Assembly: GCF_003634105.1 (NCBI RefSeq)
Contig: NZ_RBIQ01000007.1
Coordinates: 1,723,735 to 1,787,734, forward strand
Direction: 5' to 3'
Length of the DNA: 64,000 nt
From: Maribacter vaceletii
Lineage (GTDB): Bacteria; Bacteroidota; Bacteroidia; Flavobacteriales; Flavobacteriaceae
A program made the translations under genes and the position numbers. This document shows, one piece after another, positions 43,309-51,762 of this stretch. Position 1 is the stretch's first letter; each line of letters begins with the position of its first letter. The notes under the pieces were generated by a model, which did not search any database, was not told where the DNA came from, and saw only the letters and a program-made list of their open reading frames with translations.

Positions 43309-44010
43309 ATGAATAAAGAGGTTATTTTACAAGATTTAGGACTAAAGGACTATAAAGAAACTTGGGATTATCAAGAGCAAATTTTTAAAGAAATTTTAGA
43401 TATAAAGATTAAGAATAGGAGAGAAGATGCCCAATTGGTAACTCCTAACCATTTTCTTTTTGTAGAACACCCGCATGTATATACTTTAGGGAAGAGTGGC
43501 GACATGTCTAATTTATTGGTAGATGAAAAGCAACTCAAAGAAAAAAATGCTACGTTTTATAAAATTAATAGAGGAGGAGATATTACCTATCATGGTCCTG
43601 GGCAAATAGTAGGCTACCCCATTTTAGATTTAGATAATTTTTTTACAGACATACATAAATACCTTCGTTTTTTAGAGGAAATGGTGATTTTAACACTTGC
43701 AGAATATGGGTTAAAAGCAGAGCGTTCTAAAGGAGAAACTGGGGTTTGGTTAGATGTAGGTACTCCTTTTTCGCGTAAAATATGTGCTTTAGGAGTTAGA
43801 GCAAGTAGATGGGTAACTATGCATGGTTTTGCCTTAAATGTAAATGCTAATTTGGGATATTTTGATTTAATGATTCCCTGTGGAATAAAAGACAAAGCTG
43901 TTACATCTTTAAATGTAGAAATAGGGCAAAAAGAAGTTTCTATGGAAGAAGTAAAAGAAAAGTTATTAAAGCATTTTGCTATTTTGTTTGAAGCAGAATT
44001 TACTCGATAA
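43309..44010 (+). CDS. lipB: Octanoyl-ACP:protein octanoyltransferase
   Basis: 233 residues. Transfers octanoate from ACP to lipoyl-domain lysines. Signatures: YKINRGGDITYHGPGQIVGY (substrate loop), the GxHGxAxN-like block MHGFALNVNANLG, and the catalytic Cys in LMIPCGIKDKAVTSL. The last codons and stop (ThrArg-stop) are the first bases of a repeated element (44002), so the C-terminus may have been trimmed or extended by that insertion. Confidence 0.95.
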   Translation: MNKEVILQDLGLKDYKETWDYQEQIFKEILDIKIKNRREDAQLVTPNHFLFVEHPHVYTLGKSGDMSNLLVDEKQLKEKNATFYKINRGGDITYHGPGQIVGYPILDLDNFFTDIHKYLRFLEEMVILTLAEYGLKAERSKGETGVWLDVGTPFSRKICALGVRASRWVTMHGFALNVNANLGYFDLMIPCGIKDKAVTSLNVEIGQKEVSMEEVKEKLLKHFAILFEAEFTR

Positions 44011-44098
44011 TCGAGATTTAAATGCTCCGAGGCTTGCCTCTAAATCAAAATTAGTTTCCAACTAAACGACTCGCGGGCTTGCCCCAGGGTAGTTTACT
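44002..44098 (+). repeat. ~97-bp dispersed repeat, copy 1
   Basis: Begins ACTCGATAATCGAG (contains a palindrome) and ends with a GGGCTTGCCCC block before AGTTTACT. About 85% identical to the copy at 45513. It supplies the stop codon of lipB and is followed by a terminator. Confidence 0.8.
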
Positions 44099-44103
44099 AA
44101 ATA

Positions 44104-44131
44104 AAAAACCGAGGGGTAAGCCTCGGTTTTT
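44104..44131. terminator. Bidirectional terminator between lipB and the collagen-like gene
   Basis: AAAAACCGAGG-GGTAAG-CCTCGGTTTTT, perfect 11-bp arms, between convergent genes. Confidence 0.88.
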
Positions 44132-44151
44132 CTTATATAAAAGGATGATTT

Positions 44152-44745
44152 TTAGTGATTTAATCCGTAATAATCCATAACAGCATGGTAGTCATTAACA
44201 TCTACACCGGCATTTAACAATTGAGAACGGGCATTAGATTTTCCAGATTTACTAGAAGTTGAACTTTCTGTAGATTCAATAATAATTAATTTTACTTCTA
44301 CAATATCCCCAGCCGAAATAGAGTAATTTGTACCATCCAAATTATTAAAATTAACATAGAATTTTCCAACTTTGTAATAAGGTCTAGTATTATAAACGCC
44401 CCCGTCTACTGTACCTGGCATAGCGTAATAAAAACTATTTTGTGAGAGCATGTATGCTAATATAGCATCATTGTCTAATACCGGTTGTGTAATTTCTGAC
44501 ACATCAACAGACTCAAAGCTACCTTCCCAAGCAGAGGCATCAATTTTAATGGTTTTTACATTTGCATTGCCGTCTTCACCATCTTCACCATTGGTGCCGT
44601 TAGTTCCATCTTGACCGGCAATACCTTGAGCACCAGCTGGCCCCATAGCACCATCTAATCCGTCATCCCCATCTTTACCACAAGAGGTAAGTGTTAAGCT
44701 TAAAGTCATAAAAGCTAATCCTAATAATTTCATTGTTGTTTTCAT
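44152..44745 (-). CDS. Collagen-like repeat lipoprotein
   Basis: 197 residues. A lipoprotein signal (LAFMTLSLTLTSC) is followed at once by Gly-X-Y repeats (GDDGLDGAMGPAGAQGIAGQ and GTNGTNGEDGEDG), then a beta-rich C-terminal region with no recognised fold. Probably a trimeric surface lipoprotein. It is transcribed from an element of the TGTTAACC-15-CATWAAA type, shared with the sigma-factor gene. Confidence 0.8.
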   Translation of the reverse strand: MKTTMKLLGLAFMTLSLTLTSCGKDGDDGLDGAMGPAGAQGIAGQDGTNGTNGEDGEDGNANVKTIKIDASAWEGSFESVDVSEITQPVLDNDAILAYMLSQNSFYYAMPGTVDGGVYNTRPYYKVGKFYVNFNNLDGTNYSISAGDIVEVKLIIIESTESSTSSKSGKSNARSQLLNAGVDVNDYHAVMDYYGLNH

Positions 44746-44778
44746 AATTAAAATTTTAAAAAGTTATTATTATTTCTC

Positions 44779-44808
44779 TTTTATGATTAAGGTTTTAAAA
44801 GGTTAACA
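44779..44808 (-). promoter_or_regulatory. TGTTAACC-15-CATAAAA promoter (collagen-like gene)
   Basis: Minus strand: TGTTAACC (44808-44801), 15 nt, CATAAAA (44785-44779), then GAGAAAT. It lies 33 nt from the start codon. Member 1 of the eight-site set. Confidence 0.8.
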
Positions 44809-44821
44809 TCAGAAATAAAAA

Positions 44822-44844
44822 AAGCTGAGATAAAATCTCAGCTT
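44822..44844 (-). terminator. Terminator of the 44886 gene
   Basis: AAGCTGAGAT-AAA-ATCTCAGCTT, perfect 10-bp arms with an A run on one side, 41 nt after the stop. Confidence 0.85.
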
Positions 44845-44885
44845 AAAGAACTAACTAAAACCAACTACATAAAAAAGAACGTTTT

Positions 44886-45416
44886 TTAGTTTCTAAACAG
44901 GTTATTTATTTCTATGCCACTTTCTAAAATTTCATTATTATCATGGTTGGTATCGTCATTACTTTTATTACCATCTATAAAAAGGTCTGGGTCATAACTT
45001 AATACAAGGATGTATTCTGGAGCAAACTCTCCTTCTGCTGGTGATGAAGAGTTCCAAGGTCTAGTAAAAGAAACTTCTAATGTGCCATTACTGGCTAGTT
45101 CAGAAAATGATTTTGAAGCAACTATATTTCCTAATTGTGTAGTTGGTGTACCAAGGCTTCTTTCATATAAATAAGCAATTTGTTGCCCTCTACCAGAAGA
45201 AAAATGGTCGCCAATGTTTTTAATTGTTCCTGTAATTGTTGCAGTACCTTCCCATTGTGTTGTTTTGTTAATTGAAAAAGTAATTTTCTCTGCTGATAAA
45301 TCTATAGTTACAGATTCATCATATACATCATTATCACGATCTGGGTTTGTACAATTTGCAAAGAAAAATGTTACAGCTATTAATGCTAATGTTTTAAAAT
45401 AATTTAAAGTTTTCAT
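44886..45416 (-). CDS. CARDB-like secreted lipoprotein
   Basis: 176 residues. Signal with a lipobox-like end (ALIAVTFFFANC). The Ig-like body (EGTATITGTIKNIGDHFSSG; TLEVSFTRPWNSSSPAEGEF; EYILVLSYDPDLF) looks like a CARDB/cell-adhesion-like domain, but the family match is weak. It is transcribed from site 2 of the TGTTAACC set. Confidence 0.6.
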   Translation of the reverse strand: MKTLNYFKTLALIAVTFFFANCTNPDRDNDVYDESVTIDLSAEKITFSINKTTQWEGTATITGTIKNIGDHFSSGRGQQIAYLYERSLGTPTTQLGNIVASKSFSELASNGTLEVSFTRPWNSSSPAEGEFAPEYILVLSYDPDLFIDGNKSNDDTNHDNNEILESGIEINNLFRN

Positions 45417-45443
45417 AATTGTAATTTTTAAAGATTGTTTCCT

Positions 45444-45473
45444 TTTAATGTTTTCTTTCTAAAAAGGTTAACA
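45444..45473 (-). promoter_or_regulatory. TGTTAACC-15-CATTAAA promoter (CARDB-like gene)
   Basis: Minus strand: TGTTAACC (45473-45466), 15 nt, CATTAAA (45450-45444), then AGGAAAC; 27 nt to the start codon. Member 2 of the set. Confidence 0.8.
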
Positions 45474-45484
45474 TGTGAGAATAA

Positions 45485-45512
45485 AAAAGCCGAGATTTTT
45501 ATCTCGGCTTTT
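45485..45512 (-). terminator. Terminator next to repeat copy 2
   Basis: AAAAGCCGAGAT-TTTT-ATCTCGGCTTTT, perfect 12-bp arms. It directly abuts repeat copy 2 and probably ends the transcript of the gene at 45629. Confidence 0.85.
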
Positions 45513-45608
45513 ACTCGATAATCGAGATTTAAATGCTCCGAGGCTTGCCTCGAAATCAAAATCAGTTTCCTATAAATGCCTCGTGGGCTTGCCCCGAGGT
45601 AGTTTACT
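45513..45608 (+). repeat. ~96-bp dispersed repeat, copy 2
   Basis: Same element as at 44002: ACTCGATAATCGAG start, CCGAGGCTTGCCTCGA, and GGGCTTGCCCCGAGG near the end. It again sits between a gene's stop (45629, minus) and a terminator. Confidence 0.8.
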
Positions 45609-45628
45609 TTACAACACTAAAAAAGTTT

Positions 45629-46825
45629 TTAATCTGTAGCGTTTATAGTTGTTTCTAAATTACGTAATGGAATATTATATAAGGTAGACCAAAGTGTTTC
45701 TGAACTTGTTAGGTGAATAAGTTCTACTTGAATTTGTGAATCAGATTCATTAGATGTCGGCGATGTTATAAGTATTAAATAGTCTTTGTAAAACTGCAAT
45801 TTTGTGGAATAATAAGATTCTGACATGGCTGTATTATGCGTTTTGTCAATAGCTCCATTCTCTATGTTTAGAGTATACACAGTTAACTTATAATCTCCCG
45901 ATTGTTGCCCAATATATACTTTATCATTAAAAGCACTTATTTCTAAAGTAAAACCGTTTGGCATTACAGTTTTCCAATTTAAATTTCCTGTATCCTTGTT
46001 TAAAGAATACACATGTTTATCTCTGGAATAGAATATAAATTGATTCCCTAAAATTATTGGTTGACGTGGGTTTGCTTCTTCTGTTTCAAAACTCCAAACC
46101 GTGTTTAATTCTCTGTCTAAGGCAAATACTCTTTTTTGCCAAGAGGTAGCGTATATAAAATCACCATTAAATAGTAAACCACCAATTCTTTCTGTTAGTG
46201 TACGTTCCACTTCTAAATGCCCAAGTTGTTTGTTTCTATATTGGAAAATCATAGAAGCGTTTCCATTAGGTTTTGTGGTGGTTATTAATCTGTTTTTATA
46301 TACATAAGGAGTTAGTTCACTACTTACTTCATGTTTCCATAAACTATTCCCATTTGTAATATCTAGCGCTTCAAAATAATATGTGGATCTATAAGTACTG
46401 TTGTGTTGTTTTCTATAAGAAACAAAAAGAGTAGTTTCAAAAAAAGTAGTTTTGGCAGATTCTATTTTGTAGGAACTGTCTGGGTCATTTATATATTCTT
46501 TTTCCCAAATAGGAGCACCGCCCAATGCATTTGTTTTTTGAATTTTGTTAGATTGAAAAATATAATAATTTTCATTAAAATGTATATACTTTTCTGTAGT
46601 TGAAGTAGCTGTTTCTTCTATTAAATTTCCATTATTTAAATCTATTAACAATGATTTTTCATTCCTTACAAGTGCCAAGTCTCCTGATAAGGATATGGGA
46701 AGAATACTTGGTTCTATAGTAGGTACGGTGTCATCATTTTTAGAACATGCCTGCATAACTAATACAAGTGTTAAAAGGCATAAATATTGGATTGAAATGG
46801 TTCGTTGCAATTTTATATTTTTCAT
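45629..46825 (-). CDS. PQQ-like beta-propeller lipoprotein
   Basis: 398 residues. Lipobox (LCLLTLVLVMQAC) then repeated blades of the PQQ/YncE-like type (ALDITNGNSLWKHEV; ALDRELNTVWSFETEEANPR; LNKDTGNLNWKTVMPN). Blades of the form x-D-x-x-G/N-x-x-x-W point to an 8-bladed propeller without quinone residues. Probably a surface or periplasmic scaffold. Promoter: site 3. Confidence 0.82.
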   Translation of the reverse strand: MKNIKLQRTISIQYLCLLTLVLVMQACSKNDDTVPTIEPSILPISLSGDLALVRNEKSLLIDLNNGNLIEETATSTTEKYIHFNENYYIFQSNKIQKTNALGGAPIWEKEYINDPDSSYKIESAKTTFFETTLFVSYRKQHNSTYRSTYYFEALDITNGNSLWKHEVSSELTPYVYKNRLITTTKPNGNASMIFQYRNKQLGHLEVERTLTERIGGLLFNGDFIYATSWQKRVFALDRELNTVWSFETEEANPRQPIILGNQFIFYSRDKHVYSLNKDTGNLNWKTVMPNGFTLEISAFNDKVYIGQQSGDYKLTVYTLNIENGAIDKTHNTAMSESYYSTKLQFYKDYLILITSPTSNESDSQIQVELIHLTSSETLWSTLYNIPLRNLETTINATD

Positions 46826-46848
46826 GGGTTTTGTTTTAAAGTTCCCTT

Positions 46849-46878
46849 TTTAATGTTTTAAAATAGATAAGGTTAACA
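46849..46878 (-). promoter_or_regulatory. TGTTAACC-15-CATTAAA promoter (PQQ-like gene)
   Basis: Minus strand: TGTTAACC (46878-46871), 15 nt, CATTAAA (46855-46849), then AAGGGAAC; 23 nt to the start. Member 3. Confidence 0.8.
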
Positions 46879-46889
46879 TTAGGGATATA

Positions 46890-46919
46890 AAAGAGCCAAG
46901 AATTTAATCTTGGCTCTTT
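46890..46919 (-). terminator. Terminator of the barrel-protein gene
   Basis: AAAGAGCCAAGA-ATTTAA-TCTTGGCTCTTT, perfect 12-bp arms, 60 nt after the stop at 46980. Confidence 0.85.
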
Positions 46920-46979
46920 CTAAAAAACGAACTAACTCAAAATATTTTTGTTGTTTTTAGGATTACTTGTTTTATATAA

Positions 46980-47633
46980 CTAAGGTTTAGCTCCTGTAAG
47001 TTTAAATGTAATTCCCAATCCAAAAGAAAGTGGACTTATTTTGTCATAATGATCTTTACTTCCCATATAAATTTTTCTAGAGTTACGAATACTAATATGG
47101 GGTTCTAAGGCAAGAAAGTGCCATAAATGAATACCGTAGCCAATGCTAAAATTATATTTAGTTATGTCGTAGTTATTAATACTAGGAAAAAAGCCACCAT
47201 CTGGGAATACCCCAAATAAACCAACATATGCATCCACAAAAATTTCATCATAAACTTTGTATTTTGCAAAAACACCTAATTGCATTTCTAAGGTAGATTT
47301 ATAGTATTCTGGGGAATTAGAATCAAAGTCACTTCCGGTGGAATGTCTTCTATCATAATTAGCAGATTCGCAATCATAAAAATTTACAGTACTAAAGCTA
47401 ATAGCGAAACCTGCGGTAATTTTTTCTCTAAAGAAAATCTTCCCAATTTTAAATTGTACATCGTAATTAATAGGTTTAGAGTCAAAATAAGATAATTCAC
47501 TTTCTATAGTATTTTCACTAACATTTTGCCCCATAACAGTTAATCCAATGCTAATTTTCTTTTTTCTAGGTGTAGCTTGACTAAAACCAGCTAACGCACT
47601 GAATAATAATATGATTAGTATGTTTTTTTTCAT
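46980..47633 (-). CDS. Outer-membrane beta-barrel protein, unknown
   Basis: 217 residues from the ATG at 47633, starting a signal peptide (IILLFSALAGFSQ). Alternating strands and a C-terminal strand ending FGLGITFKL suggest a small barrel. It follows a secreted protein gene at 47638 by 4 nt and a Kelch lipoprotein in the same transcript. Confidence 0.65.
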   Translation of the reverse strand: MKKNILIILLFSALAGFSQATPRKKKISIGLTVMGQNVSENTIESELSYFDSKPINYDVQFKIGKIFFREKITAGFAISFSTVNFYDCESANYDRRHSTGSDFDSNSPEYYKSTLEMQLGVFAKYKVYDEIFVDAYVGLFGVFPDGGFFPSINNYDITKYNFSIGYGIHLWHFLALEPHISIRNSRKIYMGSKDHYDKISPLSFGLGITFKLTGAKP

Positions 47634-47637
47634 GATA

Positions 47638-48000
47638 TTAGTTTTCAGAGGCGCTTTTAGCCATAGCATCTTGTATCATTTTATTGGCTCTTATTTTTAA
47701 TTCTTCTTTTTTTAGAGGATCCAAACTCGTGTCATATAATTGGTATATTTCTTCTACTTGTTTTTTTAGCTCAGGAGATAGGTTTAATTTATCTAATAAG
47801 TCTAAGTAGTTTGTAGCACCTTTTACAGGATTCTCTTCTTCTGTTGCACCTCCAAGACTAAAAACAGAACCGTACATTTTAACCTGTTCATCTAAAAGGT
47901 TTGCTTGTTTTGTGGAATCTTGTGAAGGAGTTGTTTGCGCAAAAATGGGTGTACATAAGCTTAATAGTAATAGAGTGCTTAAGGTTGTAAATACTTTCAT
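47638..48000 (-). CDS. Small secreted helical protein, unknown
   Basis: 120 residues with a signal peptide (LSTLLLLSLCTPIFAQ) and a helical, charged C-terminal part (LLDKLNLSPELKKQVEEIYQ). No family recognised. It lies between the Kelch lipoprotein and barrel genes in the transcript driven by site 4. Confidence 0.55.
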   Translation of the reverse strand: MKVFTTLSTLLLLSLCTPIFAQTTPSQDSTKQANLLDEQVKMYGSVFSLGGATEEENPVKGATNYLDLLDKLNLSPELKKQVEEIYQLYDTSLDPLKKEELKIRANKMIQDAMAKSASEN

Positions 48001-48035
48001 GATTTTAATTTTTTAAAGTTTTTATTATGGAAGAT

Positions 48036-49046
48036 TTAATCTATTTCTATTGTAGTGATTTCACCTCTTAGTTCTGCCGTTCCAGTACCATCATTTTGGT
48101 ATCCTCCAAAAAGCCATAGTTTATCAGAATAGTTAAGTATGGTATGAGAGTTAATACCTTCGGTACCTGGCCTTGGTCCAGTATAGATTGTCCAATCGCT
48201 CATATTTTCTGAGTACCAAATTTCATTGTTGTAGTCTATTGAGGCATCTTTACCACCAATTACCCAAACTTTGTTATCATACACGTTTACAGTATGTGCA
48301 TTTCTGCCGGGAAAATGAATAAAATTCACTTGTGTCCAAGAAGAACCATTAGTACTGGTCCATATTTCATTTAGTTTACGACCAGCAATATCTTCTCCGC
48401 CCACGATATACATGGCATTATTAAAAACAACTCCTTTTTGGCCTGCTCTTCCTGAGAAAGCATTTGTTGTTTCTTGTACCCAATCTGTACCATTAATGGT
48501 AGACCATACTTCTGTATTTTCCGTAGTTCTATTACCCGCTATTACAAACATTTTGTTATCGTAGACTAGAGTTTCATGTTCCGGAATTAATCCAAAGGGA
48601 GCAGTAGCATGCACATTTGTCCAATTAGTACCATCGGTAGATTTCCAGATATCTCCATAAGCATTTTCGGAAGCATCTTCACCACCAATGATATAAAGTT
48701 CATCATTAAAAAGAGTTAAGGTGTGGTTTCTTCTAAAAGTGGTTAATGATGTTGGTGTCATAGGTAAAGAACTCCAGTTAATTCCATTGTCACTAGACCA
48801 ACCAAAATGACCTCCAGTAGCACCGTAATCATTGACACCTCCGTAAGACCAAATTTTACCATTAAATTCTATCATGGCATTTTCTGCAAAATCGCCCATT
48901 TGGTCTTGTTGGGTTTTTACTTCAAATTTTAATTCTATTGTTTCTCCTCCTTTTGGAATACTATCTTCTTCTATTATTTCATGTTTATCACAGGAAATAA
49001 TAACTAATGTTAAAAGTGCTAGATATACTATTTTAAACGTTTTCAT
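48036..49046 (-). CDS. Kelch-repeat lipoprotein
   Basis: 336 residues. Lipobox (LALLTLVIISC), then about six Kelch-type blades (LYIIGGEDASENAYGDIWKS; MYIVGGEDIAGRKLNEIWTS; VWVIGGKDASIDYNNEIWYS). Probably a surface-exposed beta-propeller for binding; no catalytic residues seen. First gene of a three-gene transcript with its own TGTTAACC-type promoter. Confidence 0.85.
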   Translation of the reverse strand: MKTFKIVYLALLTLVIISCDKHEIIEEDSIPKGGETIELKFEVKTQQDQMGDFAENAMIEFNGKIWSYGGVNDYGATGGHFGWSSDNGINWSSLPMTPTSLTTFRRNHTLTLFNDELYIIGGEDASENAYGDIWKSTDGTNWTNVHATAPFGLIPEHETLVYDNKMFVIAGNRTTENTEVWSTINGTDWVQETTNAFSGRAGQKGVVFNNAMYIVGGEDIAGRKLNEIWTSTNGSSWTQVNFIHFPGRNAHTVNVYDNKVWVIGGKDASIDYNNEIWYSENMSDWTIYTGPRPGTEGINSHTILNYSDKLWLFGGYQNDGTGTAELRGEITTIEID

Positions 49047-49073
49047 AATTGTAGTTTTTAAATGTTATTTCCC

Positions 49074-49103
49074 TTTTATGTTTTCTACCTTAAAAGGTTA
49101 ACA
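49074..49103 (-). promoter_or_regulatory. TGTTAACC-15-CATAAAA promoter (Kelch operon)
   Basis: Minus strand: TGTTAACC (49103-49096), 15 nt, CATAAAA (49080-49074), then GGGAAAT; 27 nt to the start. Member 4. Confidence 0.8.
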
Positions 49104-49183
49104 GATAGTAGATTTTTTTTAAAAGAAAAACCTGTACAACTATAAAAGAAGCACAGGTTTATAAAGTAGTTTAGGTATTGTAA

Positions 49184-50254
49184 TTAAAGAGTTAAATCTA
49201 TTTTAAGAAGTTCATATCCATCATTTTCTCTAGATTCTGCATTGAGCCAAAAATTGGTGCCATCAAAAGTAATTCCTTCTATATCATGTTGTTTTAATGC
49301 ATATGTTTCTACAGCTCTAAGATCTGGTGTGGTAGTACATTTATACACTTTATCATATTTAACCATGTACAAATACCCATCTCTATAATCCATTCCTTTA
49401 GGCTGAAAACCTAGATCTATAGTTTGTAATATTTCTCCTGGAGATAGTGCGCCATTAGATTTGTATTTATAAAGTTTTTCTGCATTATGGCTATTTACCC
49501 ATAATTGGCCAGGCTCTATAGAGGCAATTCCTCTCATGTGTGCTCCTAGTGGTTCCGAGGTATAGTATTCAGAATTACTAGAATATAAATAAGAATCAAA
49601 TGTTCCATTACCACTCCCTCCTTGAAATAATTGGCGATGAGGAGAATCAGATTTTTCTATTTCTAAGGCATTTGGGTAGTTTGTTGTAGGGATAGTACCT
49701 GCTATTGAAAAATCGTCAGGGTTAATTTGAAGTATATTTCGGTCATCGCTGTGGTAACCAAGAATAAATTCGCCATCAAAAGTAATATCAACATCTCTAC
49801 CCCAAGGTACATTGCCTTTGCTTAAAATAGATAGGGGTTTAATCCAATTAGAAGCTTCATTATCCATAGTTCTTCGTTCTAAAATTGCTGGAGGTGCATC
49901 ATAAGGAACTATAATAGTAAGCTTGTTCTCTTCTAATGTAAAATTATTAATAGAAGAACCACCTTGGCCTCCACCACTTAAAATAATTTGATTTTCAGTT
50001 ATTGTAATATTTGTAGTGTAACTGTCTCTAAAACCACGGTCGTCTTCACTTAATATAAGTATAGTGTTGTCTTCATTAATGTATACGTACTTAGAGTCAT
50101 TCATTGCCATTTGTCCACTGGTTACTTCCCATTTGCCAAAAACAGAATTTGTTGGAATAGGTTCTGAAGAATCATCGTTTTTATTACAACTTGTTACTAC
50201 AGTTATAATAATAAATAAAAATAGGGCTCTTAAAAATGTTGTATTTGTTTTCAT
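49184..50254 (-). CDS. Lipocalin-like / beta-propeller lipoprotein
   Basis: 356 residues. Lipobox (LFLFIIITVVTSC), then an N-terminal lipocalin-like region (SVFGKWEVTSGQMAMND) and a C-terminal propeller-like part (WGRDVDITFDGEFILGYHSD; HDIEGITFDGTNFWLNAE). Possibly a sensor or binding protein; unrecognised at family level. Promoter: site 5. It is divergent from the sigma-factor gene. Confidence 0.65.
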   Translation of the reverse strand: MKTNTTFLRALFLFIIITVVTSCNKNDDSSEPIPTNSVFGKWEVTSGQMAMNDSKYVYINEDNTILILSEDDRGFRDSYTTNITITENQIILSGGGQGGSSINNFTLEENKLTIIVPYDAPPAILERRTMDNEASNWIKPLSILSKGNVPWGRDVDITFDGEFILGYHSDDRNILQINPDDFSIAGTIPTTNYPNALEIEKSDSPHRQLFQGGSGNGTFDSYLYSSNSEYYTSEPLGAHMRGIASIEPGQLWVNSHNAEKLYKYKSNGALSPGEILQTIDLGFQPKGMDYRDGYLYMVKYDKVYKCTTTPDLRAVETYALKQHDIEGITFDGTNFWLNAESRENDGYELLKIDLTL

Positions 50255-50274
50255 AATAAATCTTTTAATTTCTC

Positions 50275-50304
50275 TTTTATGGGATAAAAATTAAAAGGTT
50301 AACA
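50275..50304 (-). promoter_or_regulatory. TGTTAACC-15-CATAAAA promoter (lipocalin-like gene)
   Basis: Minus strand: TGTTAACC (50304-50297), 15 nt, CATAAAA (50281-50275), then GAGAAAT; 20 nt to the start. Member 5. Confidence 0.8.
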
Positions 50305-50421
50305 AAAGAATTTATTTTTTTTAAAAGTAAGCAAAACACTACAATATCTAAGTTTCTCAGTAGTTTTTTTAATTTGAGTGTCTTTAAAAAAAGGAAAAAG
50401 ACTAAATTTAGGCATCAAGAC

Positions 50422-50451
50422 TGTTAACCTAATGTTCCCCATTACATTAAA
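50422..50451 (+). promoter_or_regulatory. TGTTAACC-15-CATTAAA promoter (sigma-factor gene itself)
   Basis: Plus strand: TGTTAACC (50422-50429), 15 nt, CATTAAA (50445-50451), directly followed by the GTG start at 50452. Member 6, consistent with autoregulation. With transcription normally starting 5-7 nt after a -10 element, the GTG would fall outside the mRNA, so the start codon or the role of this copy needs explaining. Confidence 0.75.
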
Positions 50452-51018
50452 GTGAAAAATACAGCGGCAAATATTACATTAGAAGACTTAAAAAAAGGCT
50501 CCGATGCGGTACTTAAAAAAGTATACGAGGAGAATAGAGATAAGTTTTTAAACTATGCAAAACGCTATAACTTATCTGATGATGAGAATATAGATGTATA
50601 CCAAGATGCCTATGTAATTTTTTATAATAACGTAATGAGCGGAAAGATAGACAGTTTTACCAGTAGTATATCTACCTATCTGTTCAGTATCGGAAAATAT
50701 TTAATTTTTGATATTATGAGAAAGAACAAGAAAAAGGTTAGCGGCGATTTTGACTTATCTTTAGTAGGTAAAGAAGATGAGCTTGTAAATACTATAGAGA
50801 TAGAACCTTCTGGATTAACAACAGAGCAAGAATTACTTCAAAAACATTTTACTGCCTTAGGTAAAAAGTGTCAAGAGCTTTTAAAACTATTTTACTATAG
50901 AGGATATACCATACAAGAAATTGTAGTGGAAGGAGATTATAATAGCGAGAATGTTGTTAAAGCAGCAAAATCGCGTTGCATGAAGACTTTAAAAGAACGT
51001 ATAAAAGAAAACATGTAG
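50452..51018 (+). CDS. ECF-type RNA polymerase sigma factor
   Basis: 188 residues with a region 2 (LLKKVY-type helix, FLNYAKRYNLSDDENIDVYQ, then NVMSGKIDSFTSSISTYLFS with FDIMRKNKKKV) and region 4 (CQELLKLFYYRGYTIQEIVV, ENVVKAAKSRCMKTLKERI). The GTG at 50452 is the only standard start. The TPR anti-sigma-like gene follows 4 nt later. It has its own copy of the eight-member promoter set, so it probably drives the surrounding envelope genes. Signal unknown. Confidence 0.9.
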   Translation: MKNTAANITLEDLKKGSDAVLKKVYEENRDKFLNYAKRYNLSDDENIDVYQDAYVIFYNNVMSGKIDSFTSSISTYLFSIGKYLIFDIMRKNKKKVSGDFDLSLVGKEDELVNTIEIEPSGLTTEQELLQKHFTALGKKCQELLKLFYYRGYTIQEIVVEGDYNSENVVKAAKSRCMKTLKERIKENM

Positions 51019-51022
51019 CAAG

Positions 51023-51757
51023 ATGGAAAAAGAACAATTATTATATCAATATTTTTCTGGCACATTAACTCCGGAACAAGAGAAGGAGTTTAATGCACTA
51101 TTATCTTCAGATACCGAATTTAAGGCCCAGTTTGCTTTTGAGCAAAGTCTACAAAAAGTTATTCAGGATAAAGAGGGTAAAGCTTTAAAAAACAAGTTAA
51201 AAGATTTTGAAGCCGATATAAAGCAAAATACCAAACCAGTAATTAAACTCAATTTTCAAAAATGGTCTATAGCGGCTTCTATTGTTTTGTTGGTTGGGAT
51301 AGGTTGGTTAGGTTATAATTCTGCTTTTGGAACAAATTACAATACACTTTATGAGGATAATTTTCAACAGTACCCCAACACGGTTTATTCTATAACAAGG
51401 GGAGCAGAAGAAGATAATTCTTTAGAAAGAAAAGCTTTTGTTGCGTATGAAACCAATGATATTGTTTCTGCTATAGAATTGCTAACAGCTCTAAATGCAA
51501 AAGAGGAGAACAGTTATGTAGATTTTTATTTAGCACAGGCGTATTTAAATAATAACGAACCTAAAAAAGCAATTCCGTTTTTTAAAGAGGTAATAGCTGA
51601 AAAAGGAGAGTTTTCATCAGAAGCAATGTGGTATACAGCTTTATCTTACTTAAAGTTAAAAGATAAAGAAAAGGCAAAATTGGCTTTAAAAGATGTAATT
51701 GCTACTGGCAACTATAAAACAACTGAGGCAGAATTACTTTTGCAAGAGTTGGAATAA
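51023..51757 (+). CDS. Probable anti-sigma factor with a TPR tail
   Basis: 244 residues: a cytoplasmic N-terminus (about residues 1-80) with MEKEQLLYQYFSGTLTPEQE and the anti-sigma-like FNALLSSDTEFKAQFAFEQS, one transmembrane helix (82-99, SIAASIVLLVGIGWLGY), then a periplasmic region with TPR repeats (SYVDFYLAQAYLNNNEPKKA; EAMWYTALSYLKLKDKEKAK). The sigma-then-membrane-protein order with 4-nt spacing supports an anti-sigma role, inferred. It is convergent, 5 nt, with the CHAT gene, whose product also carries TPRs and could be its partner. Confidence 0.78.
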   Translation: MEKEQLLYQYFSGTLTPEQEKEFNALLSSDTEFKAQFAFEQSLQKVIQDKEGKALKNKLKDFEADIKQNTKPVIKLNFQKWSIAASIVLLVGIGWLGYNSAFGTNYNTLYEDNFQQYPNTVYSITRGAEEDNSLERKAFVAYETNDIVSAIELLTALNAKEENSYVDFYLAQAYLNNNEPKKAIPFFKEVIAEKGEFSSEAMWYTALSYLKLKDKEKAKLALKDVIATGNYKTTEAELLLQELE

Positions 51758-51762
51758 TACCG

